Source: Monosporascus cannonballus (Eukaryota; Ascomycota; Sordariomycetes; Xylariales). Taken from it: a stretch of DNA of 64,000 bases. Location: the NCBI GenBank assembly GCA_004154925.1, contig QJNS01000744.1, positions 109,883 through 173,882 of the forward strand. The letters run 5' to 3'. Of the stretch, positions 22,401 through 33,846 are shown in pieces (within the stretch, counting starts at the first letter, position 1; each line of letters starts with the position of its first letter). The notes beneath the pieces are model-generated. The model worked only from the letters and a program-made list of their open reading frames with translations. It made no database searches and was not told the origin of the DNA. The position numbers and the translations under genes were made by a program.

Positions 22401-22597
22401 ACGAAGCCGTTGTTAAGCAGCTACTCGACAAGGACGCCGACCTCGTGTCTAAAGATAAGGATGGTAGAACGCCGCTCTCACTGGCCAGAGACGCCCCGCG
22501 GACTACATATTGGAGAAAGGGAGGGGAGTACAAGGCGGTGGTAAAGTTACTTCAATCCGTTAAACCAATGCGCGCGGACAACAGTTTATGCGACTAG
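19404..22597 (+). pseudogene. Fungal NLR-type STAND gene: PNP_UDP - NACHT - ankyrin, frame broken
   Basis: Fungal NLR-like proteins sense non-self or microbial cues and trigger heterokaryon incompatibility or cell death. Exon 1 (19404-20505) encodes a basic N-terminus and a purine-nucleoside-phosphorylase-like effector domain ([51 protein letters not shown]). Exons 2 (20569-20639) and 3 (20839-21575) give the linker and NACHT: P-loop GTPGAGKT, Walker B TFIVIDALDEC, then VFVTSRP. Exon 4 (from 21626) continues to HALAVKPSMSALD and hits TAG at 21892. The winged-helix part resumes in another frame as VSAGLVRLDEKS, followed by WFPNAEFDITTTCVTYLSFG and ankyrin repeats (TGLHLAAYFG, GQTALSYAAENGH, GRTPLSLA) to TAG at 22595-22597. 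Relatives have about 15-17 extra residues at the break, so a small deletion with frameshift near 21875-21892 is likely. Otherwise the motifs are intact, so decay is recent. Confidence 0.85.
20640..20740 (+). repeat. GC-rich foldback insert inside an NLR intron
   Basis: The intron 20640-20838 (199 nt) is three to four times longer than others here. Its first half is GC-rich, including CCCCCTTTCCGGGG and, at about 20700-20716, the perfect hairpin GGGGGC-TTC-GCCCCC. Neighbouring introns are AT-rich and 50-85 nt. It may be a small mobile foldback (MITE- or Helitron-end-like) insertion; its termini were not resolved. Confidence 0.35.
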
Positions 22598-22641
22598 AAG
22601 AGGTAAGTTGGACTTCTGCGTGTGTGGAGCGCCGATATGCA

Positions 22642-23169
22642 CTAACAAATGTCGAGTACAGTTCCTGGGAGCGCCGATGTCAGCGGCGGGAATCCCAGGC
22701 CCAGGACGCCGCTTCCCACGCCGCAGCCGTTCTCGTAGGTGCGGTCAATGAGGCCGATCTTCTGGGAATGGACCTTGATGCCGTTCACCGCCACGTCCGC
22801 GAAGCCGACCCTGCCCGGCGCGATGCCCGTCCCATACTGCACGCAGAACATCTGGTTGGCCGCGTATTTCATCAAGTCCGGGACCTCGAACGTTTCACCG
22901 AAACACCACTCGTCCTGCGGGGCATCCTGCCCGTCCGCCTGGTCGACGCATTGGAGGTCGGAGACAGGGGCCCAGAGATCGCTGCTGCCGGTGTCGCGGA
23001 TGACATAGAAGGTCTGGTCCTCGATCCGGTCCTCGACCTCGAAGGTAACACCGTTCTGGATCTGTTGGATAGGGGGCGGGGTTGGTCTGTGGCACCGGCT
23101 GAGGGGGAACATGGTGCCGGAGACGCGGTCGGCTAGCGCAATGAGCGACAGTGCGTGTGTGGCCTTCAT
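22642..23169 (-). pseudogene. Aspartic protease (A1), N-terminal half only
   Basis: The 175-codon reverse frame starts with a signal-like segment (MKATHALSLIALADRVSG). It contains the first catalytic motif DTGSSD (59-64) followed by LWAP, paired Cys, an FGETFEVP stretch, the flap-region-like FCVQYGTG and GVLGLGFPPLT. Pepsin-type proteases need a second lobe with another DTG/DSG; the frame ends at TAG 22642-22644 well before that, and no second lobe is present downstream on this strand. The end is only 44 bp from the convergent stop of the NLR-type gene, so the C-terminal half was probably lost in the rearrangement that joined the two loci. The residue before DTG is Arg where family members carry a hydrophobic one. 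Confidence 0.65.
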
Positions 23170-24670
23170 GAGCAACTAGGTGAAGTATGAACTGGCAACA
23201 CACGAGAAAAAGGACCGGGATATGTTTTCGTCGATGTGTCAAGGAGTGAAGCGGATTACCAGGCTTCCCTTTGCGGAAGTACAGGATTAATCATTTTATA
23301 TGCGATCGAATGTGAAACGTACCTAACCGCAGCGTCCAGACTTATGTAGCATGGCAATCATGGTCGGCTCCGTCGTCAACATCTCTCTTTGTCGACCATA
23401 CCTATCCATACTCCATACCAAGCACACATTGTGAGGGGTTGCTAAATTCAAACATTGATCCCTAACGTCATTGTCGGGTGCCTAGCAGACCCGTCTAAGA
23501 TGTGCATAAAGGCGAGGCTAAATCACCCTAAATAATCATAGTTTTTATGGTTAGGTATTAGTGAGGATGCTGTTACTAGGTAACTACTAGACCAGTCTTT
23601 AGCCTAATTGACTTCCTCGTCTATTTTCTGACATCGCCGACCCGCACTGCCCAGCATACTCTAGGATAGTGGGGATAATGTTCATCCTGGCTTTCTCGTC
23701 TGCACGCGTTAGCCCGTCAGCAGCAGCGCGCTCCGTGCCCCGCCACGCCGTTGGTTGGAGCAGCCGCCCGGACGCGACGGCCTCGCTGGTGTTGCCGCCG
23801 TCCGCGACGATCGTCGAGCTGACGGCCGTGGCCTGGGTTCGGTCTGCCGAGGAAGAACACGTCCCGCGGCCAGGCCCTCGCGCGCGAAGCACACGGCCCG
23901 GCACATCCCCGCCCCGGCAGTAGGCCGGCGCTTGCAGGGAGTTCTGGGTTGGCCACACCCACATGCCTTTTTGCTGGGTCCGGGGCGGCGCTGCAGTCGG
24001 CTGTTGCGCCCGTGACAATCGCTGTTGGTAATGTATGCGGAACAGCGATGGTCCCCTGCTGTGACGATGTGAGGCCAAGTACACCACGCGACCAGCTATT
24101 ACGTGCCACTGAATAACATTCCGTTATAAATTATATGCCGGCCCGTCCGTGTTGACGTGTCAACCGGCGCTGGATTATCCCTGCGGCGTTGGTGCCCCCA
24201 TCACAACGTGCAAGTTCTCCATCTTCGGTATTAGGGAAACAACGGACTACACCCACGATGGCTTACCGATGAACATCGAAACTTAATTAGCGACATATAC
24301 GCAGGCCTTCCATCTTTAACGGCGGCCACATGCGTCAGAAGTATCAGCAATAATTCACATGTTAGTATACCTAAGGTTCAGAGCATAGCAAGCCGGAAAC
24401 GATAACGTTATTCATCTCATTTGCGGAACAGCATTGAATGTATGATACCGCGAGTCCCTAGGTTATGACTAGCTGGGTAATATTGTGAATTCGTGGCCGG
24501 AGGCTTCGCCAAATGACCCTTGTTGGAAAGAAGCTTGTGTTACAAGTCTTAGTTCCTGACCTTCGGCTGATGAGTTCTACCTTATTGACAAGGCCAACAA
24601 TTCGGATAGATATGGTGGTTGTCAGGACTATGCTGAGCTCATGAACCGGATAGCCAACTTGGACGAACGT
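23170..24670. other. Intergenic with a GC-rich island
   Basis: 23640-24110 is strikingly GC-rich with overlapping frames on both strands and several Cys/Pro-rich readings, as if descended from a coding exon. I recognise no family and no consistent splice model. The remainder is AT-rich with no feature. Confidence 0.35.
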
Positions 24671-26424
24671 CTAATGGTCGTGACCACTATGATCATGGCC
24701 CTGGTGCGTATCAATCCAGTCTTCAAAGCCGTCCTCGAAAAGCTCGTCGAGTCTTTCTTCGCAGTCGTCGCTTTCCATAGCCCCTTCCCAGGCCCGGAAC
24801 TCGTCGTCATTCAATAAGCAAGCATCGAAAGCTCTCTGGATCCTCTCCTGGCCGCCCTCGCGCATCTTCTGCCCTATGAAGACGATCTCCTGTCTACGGT
24901 CGCCCCACCGACCGTCGAAGTCTTTCAGGATGGCTGCACGCACATCTTTATCTGTAGGAAGCTCGTCCTCGGGCATCTCGCAGCGCCATAGATCGCCTCC
25001 CGAAATCGTCAACATGACGCCTGCTTGGGACCACTCCCCAAACTACAGAATCCAGCCGTTAGCAGGCAGTTCTTCTAAACGGAAATCTTCACACTGTACA
25101 GGACGGAGCTCACCATCTTGGGTCTTGTTGCTAGCCACAAGAAGCCCTTCGAGCGCAGCAGGGGCCCAAAGGTTTCATTGGCCATCTTGGCCGCCAGGCG
25201 CTTCTTGGGGTTGAGCTGAGGTTGTGCATCATCCTCAGTCGTCATCTCTTCGTCATCATCCTCGTCCTCATCGTCTTCTTCGTCTTCTTCGTCTTCGTCG
25301 GTTTCCATTTGCTCACCATCTTCAGGGATATACTCTTCTTGGATCGTCACGAACACGTCTTTGATTGTTTCCCAAAGGCGCGCGGGGTGAAACGGCCGCC
25401 GTGCGCGGTAGACGAAGGTCCCGATACCGTACTCCTCTGTCTCGGGGTTGATCTCCTCTTGCAGACTCTTAAGCCAGCCGGCGGCAAGCGCTGCTTTCTC
25501 GTATCTGAAGAGTCTCGTGTCTAGGATCTCACGCACGTCGAGCTTTGCTTTGACCGTCGTCAGGACTTTGGCACCAGGGTTGAGCTTCTTGATGACTCCC
25601 TTGACCCTGTTCATTTCGTAGGGCGAGACGAGGTCGCACTTGTTCACTATCATGACGTCGGCAAACTCGACTTGGTCGACCTGAAGGTCGCTAATATTTC
25701 GGTCGTCTTCCTCCGGGAGATCCTCACGGTTGGCTTGCCGATCAGCAAGGAAATCGGCCGTGTTGAAATCGGACATAAAGTTCACGGCGTCAATCAGCGT
25801 AACGCAGGTGTCAAGACGAGCAACGCGCGAAAGGCCACCGGCCTTGAGTATCGCAGCCAACCGCTTGTTCGACTCCACGTCGCCTTCCTTCTCGTTCTCA
25901 AGGTCATGCCCCGCAGCAATGTGCATATCCGCAAACCTGCGAGACACAAGTCAGCAACCAGCCGAGAAACCATGGCAGGGGCACCCCGCGGAACTCTGAA
26001 CTTACTCTTCTGAAAAGGTCTCGGCGACCTGCATCGGCTCGCTCACCCCCGAGCTCTCGATGACTAGGTAGTCGACTTGACCGTCCTGGGCGAGTCTAGC
26101 GACCTCCTCGAGCAAGTCGCCGCGCAAAGTGCAGCAGATGCAACCATTCTGCATGGCGACGATCTTCTCCTCCTTGCGGGTGACATCGTGGTTAGCGATC
26201 AACGCCGCGTCGATGTTTAGGGCACCGACGTCGTTGACAATCACGCCGACGCGAAGCCCATGATCTCTGGAAGTGAGGATGTGCTCCAAGAGGGTCGTCT
26301 TGCCTGAGCCGAGGAAGCCCGAGAGGAGGGTCACGGGAAGCCTTTTATCAGTTCCATTAACTGGACCTGAAGGCGCAACAGACTTAACTGGAGAGGAATC
26401 GTCAATGAGAATGCCCGGTGCCAT
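24671..26424 (-). CDS. CobW/COG0523-family G3E GTPase metallochaperone
   Basis: Members couple GTP hydrolysis to delivery of zinc or another metal to target enzymes. Three exons (26006-26424, 25114-25936, 24671-25042) with GT...AG junctions give 537 residues. Walker A is GFLGSGKT (36-43), the metal-binding CxCC motif is CICC (95-98), and the G3E Walker-B-like ESSGVSEP follows. The base-specificity motif is NKCD. An acidic insert of about 35 Glu/Asp residues precedes the CobW C-terminal domain ([19 protein letters not shown]). The protein ends [11 protein letters not shown], a His-rich metal-binding tail. The ATG at 26424 is the first in frame. All motifs are intact. The family has several clades (ZNG1-like and others), and I cannot assign the clade or the metal by eye. 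Cytosolic by lack of targeting signals. Confidence 0.95.
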
Positions 26425-28315
26425 GATGTTTGCTGGATAGAACGCCCCGAGTCAACAGTAACGGTACGAAGAAAAAGCCCTGCGCAAGTGGTAATGTAAG
26501 AAGGGAAGGGCAGGGCACTCAGGCTGTTTCCCTTTAAAATCTGAGTGCACTTCATGTCAGTTAAGACACAGAAACAAATTGGTCAATCACAATAACCTTA
26601 TTGCGAACTTTTTGCATCGCTTTAAGGTGTAGACACCTTGAGGGATACGATGCATGAGAACCTTGCTGGCTTGTAGATTTCACTTTGGTCGTCCTATCTC
26701 CGTTCTTGTCTCCCCTCAGATAGCCCCTTCAACCTTGTCTGGGGTGACTATTCACTTTAATACCATGTAGTGTGCACCTAGTTCCGGCCCATATGGCGCC
26801 TTTCCATAGTCTCCACCATCGAAGGCAAAGATAGCAAGAGCGGGCTCCAAATATTCTAGGTAGTCATTCATTTTTGTGATTAGCATGTTACTTTCGTTGT
26901 CAACTGTCAATGCGAATGTCTCTTACCGACAACCCTTTTCAAGCTCAAGTAGAACCACTATGGTAAGTTGCATGCGCATGTTAAGCTACTGAAGTAGGCA
27001 GCGGCCACACCCACTGATCTGTAGCTTCAGACGATCCCCGTCTGCTAGAGTCTCGGTGGTTCTTGAGTTGTTATGCTCATCAGCGTCTCTGCAGTCTACG
27101 TCTAATTCGTCAGTTAAGCCATCCATGACCACCGGCTCCTGAGACGTTATCTTCTATGAAATCAGCATTTCCAGGCCATTTGTAGTAACGATGCTTATTA
27201 ATGTTGACAGCCAGCTAACCTTCTTCAGTTCCCTCTCCTGGGCGTCGAAGGGGTGCCCTGACGCTATTGCAAACCGAGGCCGAGTGAATTGATCAGTTTC
27301 GGGGCCGCCGCGGGAGTGCAGAGTGGGGCGGCAACAAGAGGCTGTCTACACGACACTGCCGATAGAGTTCTTACCCGAGGTAGCGACTCAGTCGTTTTGC
27401 CTTTTTCGAAGGACTGCTAACTTTTCTTTACCCCAGACAGTACGAATTCGCCGTGTGGACTTCTGATGATGGTCGTTATACTGCCGTTGCCGTCGCTCCC
27501 GGACGGTCTTTCCGCGGACGGGCTGCTGCTTGAGTAAGTATGGACTTTGCCGGTAAGCACGTTTTTGGAGTGGGGAGCCTTATCTCTGTAGACTACTTTC
27601 TTGAGTTGGTCTTCCATGGACTCGGCTATTTGTTCAGTTGTTCCCTGTTGGTCCTTCAACGTCTTTACATATGGAAATACATCAATGATTTATAGGTTAG
27701 TTTTATAGGTAACGAGTACTTCTGTAAGCCGTCTTTGTGTATAGCTATTTACGCTTAATAGCGGATAGGATATGGCCTTTCTTAATCTTGCTTTCGAATG
27801 ATGCCTTTCAGAGTTAACTGTCAGAGAACATGATGAAGTACAGAGTGAAAAATATTAGAAGAAACCTAAGAGGTGGCTTGTAGCATAGGTAGTAAATGCA
27901 TAACCATTAATACCTAACTCTCTATAGCTATTCGAGGGCGAACCCTTATATATATATATACAAGAACGATCCTCGCTGGTGGGTCGCTAGTGCCCAGAAA
28001 GTGGTGTCCACATTATCCCCTGACAGTGGTTTATTGTACGCATCACGCAGTGAGACGCTGCTTCAGGTGTGATTCGATGTCCAGTGCCTTTAGATACCCT
28101 AAGAAAACGATGATTGGCCTAGTACGAGTTGCGAGACATCGTCAAACACAGGGTATTTACAGTATCAAGCAATCATGTGTTTAAGTTTGGACATAGCGCT
28201 GTTGGTGGACAAGCTGTTTGGAAGATCAAAATCAAAGGGGTATCTAAAGGAACTTTTCAATCCCGCTCTAAAACACAATAGACACGACGTAAACCCCTAT
28301 ACTTCAAGGAGCTCG
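26425..28315. other. Intergenic
   Basis: About 1.9 kb, AT-rich, with a TATATA tract near 27947-27960. A reverse 80-codon frame at 27417-27659 lacks a clear start or homologue, so I do not call it. No other feature seen. Confidence 0.4.
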
Positions 28316-29462
28316 TCAACCCAAAGGGTCCCATCTAACACAAGTCTGGCTGAAGAGCTTTTCCTTAGCGGTGCCGCTCCCGACCTTCATCCACTGGTTC
28401 TTCCGCTTCTGCTGCCACTCCAAATCCCCCTCTTTTCCCTGACACCGGCAACACCCCCAGCCGAAGGCCTCGCCGTATAGTCCAAGCAACTCGTCCGCGT
28501 GAAGCTGTTGCCATCCGTCGAGAGCCAGGACTACGCTCTCCTCCTGGGACGCCACCTCGAAGATGCTCGGGCCCGACTGCCGGGAGCAGATGCTGCAGCA
28601 GGCCGTGCGGGCGCCCGAGGGCGTCGACGGCGGCGAGGGCTGCTTGTGTAGATAGGCCGACTCCCGGCTGAGGCTCCCGAGCCTTGCTGAACCGTTGGGG
28701 TCGTGGCGGTCTAGGCGGTGCTTTTGCACTTCTACCCGTTTTCGCATCTGGATGTCGAGCACGAGCTGCTTTACAAGCTCGACTCTTTGTTCGGCAGGCG
28801 AGGATGGCCACTGGTTCGCCTTCGCCAGCTCCTGTATCCTTTGGGATATCTGATGTATCCGGTCAGCTACCAGGCCATCACCCCCTATTAAGACAGTGTG
28901 GCTACGTTACCATTTCGTTCTGGAATTTGCGCATCAGCATTTCCTCCCGCAGCAGGGCATCCATCGTCTGCTTCCAGTCGAAGGAGATGGTCATGCCGCC
29001 TTCTCCCACTTTCACCCCCACCAGTTCCGTGTCGTTGACAATATGACCCTCCCTAACCCCCCCGTTGAGGACTCCCTCACCAAGCCTTAGGTGGGCCACC
29101 CGGTTCTCGAAGCCATAGTGATGCCATAAGGTTGTTAAACGCTCCTGGTCGACATGGTCCGACAGGTTGTCTTGTGGAGCCTGGAAATGTACTATTCCAT
29201 CTTCGCAGTCGCTGCTCGAGGCCTTCGCATCAGACTTGTAGTCTATCTGCACCCACGCGCCCGAGTAAAGCGTGACGGTCAACTTGGGCACCCAATATTC
29301 AAGGAAGTGTTTCTCTATGCGGCACTTTTGCCGAGCCGAGATGTGCCGTAAAGTGGTCCATTGGTATACAGGGTCACTGTTGTACTCATCGACCAGGTTC
29401 TCCAGAACCATGTCGACGAGCTCCTGGGGCAACCGGTGCCAGTGATTCGACGTGTACTCCAT
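28316..29462 (-). CDS. F-box-like domain protein of unknown function
   Basis: Two exons, 28911-29462 and 28316-28849, joined by a 61-nt intron (donor GTAACG, acceptor CATCAG, phase 0), encode 361 residues. The N-terminus has the F-box-like pattern LPQELVDMVLENLV (about 10-23), which in fungi docks to Skp1 in SCF ubiquitin ligases. The middle is a beta-rich region (VPKLTVTLYSGAWVQIDY, GMTISFDWKQT). The second exon carries a Cys-containing segment (TACCSICSRQ) and another near the end (WGCCRCQG). No leucine-rich or WD repeats were found. The protein is therefore either an SCF adaptor with a private substrate domain or one of the many lineage-expanded fungal F-box proteins. The gene is intact. 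Confidence is good for the exon structure and moderate for the F-box call. Confidence 0.75.
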
Positions 29463-30111
29463 AGCGCCTTACACTTAACGAACTCGGAAGCCGATCTTGA
29501 TTTTAGAGGCGTCAAATGTGAATTCGAGAGTTGCTAAGGATTTCATTTTGAAAACTCCATGAGAGCCGACGAAGGGGGCGCTCGTAAATGGTATATAATT
29601 TCGCTGCCGAGATCCTGCAATCCACCAAGGGCTTCCTAGTCGGGACGTCAGCAAATAAGATGCACAGTACCGGATCACAAAAGGCCCGTTCTAGAAGCAG
29701 ACTATGGGGAGATAGCCTGGAGACCAATGCAGGCCGACACAGTAACATATTCCAACTACATGGTGGAGTGAGACCCTTATCCGTATTCCGTACGGAATTG
29801 AGCTTATGAGCTGATCAAGGTTGCCTTGGCACAAATTAGCCAAATTAGAGCCTTGGCTAGTAAGCGATCGGCGCAATCCGGATCCTGCCGAAGTTTCCAG
29901 CTATACTATCCCGGGTCGAGGCTAGACGGGGGGAACCTTATGGGGGCGGGACGAGCCTAGAGTTAAGCATCTATTTTTGGGGACGCTAGGACTAGTACTA
30001 ATTCCTGCCATCGTCAATCTTACATGCACCTATCTCCAACATTGAAAGAGCTTTCTCATTCAATTACCCGGGTCCGCAAAGGAGCCCATTAGAGCTAGCC
30101 CTTACATCATC
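29463..30111. other. Intergenic between divergent F-box-like and RdRP genes
   Basis: Shared upstream region of two divergently transcribed genes. The last 60 bp before the RdRP ATG contain pyrimidine-rich leader sequence. No gene or repeat recognised. Confidence 0.4.
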
Positions 30112-33100
30112 ATGAGACCCAATAATGGTCTCAATCGCTACAACGATGACCGAAGACCCAGTTCCGGACTTCGCCGCATCAATCAGGCAATCGACCGTAT
30201 TCCCACTCGCACCAAGCCTGGCAGCCCCCAGCGCAGTGCTGCTACACACGTCGCATACCCCGAGCTGCCTCCACCGACGGCATCTTCGGAATGGAGAAAT
30301 GGAAGCCAGTACTCCACCCAATCGACCACCGACTCCACGTTCGAGCCGTCTGTATTTGACAATCTGAGTGATGGCGAGGACCTGGGTAACACGCAGACGA
30401 CCGTCGGATGGGATCCATCCCAAGACGACAAACGGTTTAACCTCTGCGAGGACTCTTATTCTCCAACACTCTCCGAGAGCGACGCACTCGAAGTAGCTTT
30501 GTCCCAATACGAATCTCAGTCGCAGCTGTCAGACTTTAGTTCTTCATGCAACACTCGAGATGACCAGAGCCCATCACCTACGCCTAGTACTAACACCACC
30601 TACTTCAGCCCTTTGCCTGTCCGAAGTTCAGCGGTACTCCCTGGATCAGGTGCAGGAACGGAATCAAACCGGGACCTGAGCCCAACCCCAAACAGGGGAA
30701 CTGCGATCGCGTCTTCTCTGGAAGACCGCCTTGAGCTCGTCTGGCGTAAGTTCACTGTATACACCGTTCATCCAAACCCAGATCTATAAGTAATCCCTAC
30801 TTAATTACGCAGTCGACTAATCAAAATCACCAGCGCAGCTCCCTGTGGGACTCCAACGCGCCCCACTTCCCGTAGTATGGGAGTTCATGCGCGCTGCCCT
30901 GTATTGTTCTGTTAATACAGCAGATATCAGTGTGCGGTATGAAGAAGAGTGGCTTGACCAAGAGAAGCTATGGGCCGGCTTGAAGGCTCATCCCGCCTTC
31001 GAGGGCCGAAGGCTCCCTGAAAAGTGCGACGCCCGAGCTTGGAATAGCAGCGTGCATAACAACTTTCGCTGGGGACCAAGAGCTGTTGTGCTAACGGCGT
31101 CGATGAGCATGAGCCAGTCCGGGACCGGACCGGTAATGGTATTGGAGTTACATCCGTTAAAGCTTGAGCAATCGTGCCGTCTCCATCGCCGCTTTGGCTC
31201 CGACAGATTTCTTGACCTGCGAATGCCGACTCTGAATTCACGGAACTTTCGCGACGTTCCCGGAGAGGGGTTAGAAGATATCGCTGCCCGTTGGCTTACA
31301 AGGAATCCGCATGCTTTCCTTGGTCGGAGTTGGGCGGCTTTCTGGGTAAGGAGCGAAGACCGTAAGACGAAGGCCAAACCATCTCAAGTCACTCCAGAAC
31401 CCAAGTCATTAAGTTATGAGAGAGTGACATTCTTCGCAGAGGATGATGGAAGCTTTCTTCCAACTGGCATGTCGTTTCTGCGGGAAAGCACTCCTCGTGG
31501 GTCAGGAGCCAAACGTACCAGAAATGGGTTACTGGGCTGGCTACTCCAATATGACCAAAATTGGAAGGAACCGTACTTAAAGTTCTTCTCTCGGATTGCA
31601 TTAGGTGCGACTCCCTATCATATGGTACGATTTTCGTATAAACTCATTACTGACATGGCTTAGGTCTCAGTAAAACCACGCCCGTTGTTGTCTTTCAAGA
31701 GCACCAGATATGTCACCTCAAAAACGACATCAAGTCCCCTATTGGTAGGGTGATGAATGATGGAATAGGCAGAGTATCGCCGAGCGTCATGAGGAAAATC
31801 CGAGACGAACTCGGCCTGTCAGATATTCCATGCGCCGTCCAGGCTCGCTTCGGAAGTGCAAAGGGGATGTGGATCACTGACGTGACAGACTCAGGCCAGG
31901 AGGATTGGATAGAGACCTACCCCAAACAACGCAAATGGGACTGTAACTGGTCCGACGAATTCAACCGAACTCTGGAAGTCAAGTCATGGGCTTCGCCACG
32001 GAAGTCAGCCAACCTAAACCTGCAGTTTCTCGCTATTTTGGAAGACAGAGCTCGCGATAAGTTGCGCATGAGAAATACAATTGGCAAGCACTTAGCGGTT
32101 GAACTAGAACGGGATCTCGGGTCTATGAAGGTAGCACTTAAGCACCCGGAGTTGTTTAGGCAATGGGCTCGAGAGGCTTCAAGCTCCTCGAGCAGTCGTG
32201 TCCATAACCGGGAGGTCCCTTTCCTCGCCGGCCTGCCGTACAGTGCACAGGATAATATGTGCTTCCTTGCCGACGGCGGCTTCGACCCGATGAGGCAGGA
32301 GTATCTCCAAAAATTGGTGTTCAGGCACCAAAGACAAAAGTGCGAGAGGCTCGAGACAGCACTAATTATCAAAATTGCCCGATCGACGTACGCTCTCATG
32401 GTCGTGGACTTCCTAGGGGTCTTGAAACCCAACGAAGTGCAGTTATGTTTCTCGTCAAACTTCGACGACGGTTTCAGTCAATATTCTGACCTGGATGGAA
32501 TCGATGTCCTAGTCGCACGGTCGCCAGCTCATCTACTGAGCGACATTCAGAAAGTCCGAGCCGTCTTCAAGCCAGAGCTGCGTCACCTTAAAGATGTTAT
32601 CATCTTTCCCCGTACGGGCGATATCCCTCTGGCAGACATGCTATCTGGTGGTGACTACGACGGAGACATAGCTTGGGTATGTTGGGAGCCCGATATCGTG
32701 GACAACTTCGAGAACGAGCTCCCGCCGCCCAAGCCCGACTTTTCTCCGTATTTGGAGCGGGACGAAGACACCCTTGAGGTTTTGTCGAAGAGGTACGGCG
32801 AAGATGAGTACATCGATTCCATGATCGAGAAAGCATTTGCCTTTAGCCTCAAACCAAAAATGCTCGGCATTTGCACCTCGTATAAGGGAAAGCTTGCCTA
32901 CCACCGCAACAACATTGGAGACAAGCCAGTGGTTGCGTTAAGCTGGTTCCTGAGCGAACTGGCCGATCAAGCGAAGAGCGGAATCATCTTCGGCGAGCAG
33001 CAGTGGGCGCTCCTGCGGAACGACTTCGTGGGAGAGAAGGGTCATCTACCGGAGCCGGCGTACAAGAGCAAGGTGAGCACGCAGTGGGCGAAGGCGGAGC

Positions 33101-33846
33101 ACATCATCGACCACCTGCGGTTCGTCGTTGCCAGGGGCGTGATCGAGAGAGAGCTGAGATCCCTTAACGATTTCAACAAGACGGACCCCGCGTACTCATT
33201 CGACGCTGACCTCGCCGGCTACTGGGACCAGTTCGAGAAGGCCGCCGGACAACTCGATGACAGGGGCGTTCCCCGGTCCGGCTGGCTGATTGCCCTACGG
33301 CAGAATTTGAAGACCAAGCTGGAGGAATGCTTCGCGATGTGGAGGACGCGGATGTCGCTGGGGAACGACTCCCGACCCGACAGCGTGCTGGAAGTCTACG
33401 ATCACTGGCGAGGCATCGAGCCCTCCGTCTACACAGACGGGAACAACAAAGAACATCGTCTGACCGAGGTCGTCGCCGCGTTCCTGCAGCAGCCGGGTAC
33501 ACATCCGCCCGAGCTCAGCCAGTGGCAGCTCCTGAAGGCGAGCTTGACTTTCAGGGAGTTCCACACCGCCAATGCCAACTTCGTGTGGCGCGTCGCCGGC
33601 AGGCAGCTGCAGTTCATTAAGGCGCTGAGGACCGGATGCCACGGTGGAGGGCCACCTGTCCCCGTGGTACCCCGTCTCTACGCCGCCTTGAGGCCCGACA
33701 ACAAGTACATCAAGCGGGTCGTGGCCCGGGGAGACAGGGGCGGCGTATCGGAAGCGGTTGAGGGACCTGCGGAGGGGGGAGATGTAGATGAGTTCGAGGA
33801 CTGGTCTGACCTAGAGTCTGCTCTTGCGGACCTTGAGGTGAGTTGA
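30112..33846 (+). CDS. Cellular RNA-dependent RNA polymerase (RNA silencing)
   Basis: Fungal RdRPs make double-stranded RNA from aberrant or single-stranded RNA for Dicer, in quelling, meiotic silencing or related pathways. Exons 30112-30745, 30834-31604 and 31664-33846 join in phase to 1195 residues. The N-terminal 210 residues are Ser/Pro-rich and probably disordered. The RdRP domain follows, with IGRVMNDGIGRVSPSVMRKI, QARFGSAKGMW, GDIPLADMLSGGDYDGDIAW and LADQAKSG. The catalytic loop DYDGD (799-803) holds the three metal-binding Asp and is intact. The C-terminus is acidic (DEFEDWSDLESALADLEVS). The ATG at 30112 is the first in a good context. I cannot place it among QDE-1-, SAD-1- and RRP-3-type clades by eye. 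Notably it sits in a window full of RIP-type damage yet is itself undamaged. Confidence 0.96.

Noticed and set aside
27417..27659. 80-codon reverse frame ending in GVKKS
   Set aside because: No ATG at the start, no clear acceptor and no similarity I know, so it is not supported as a gene.
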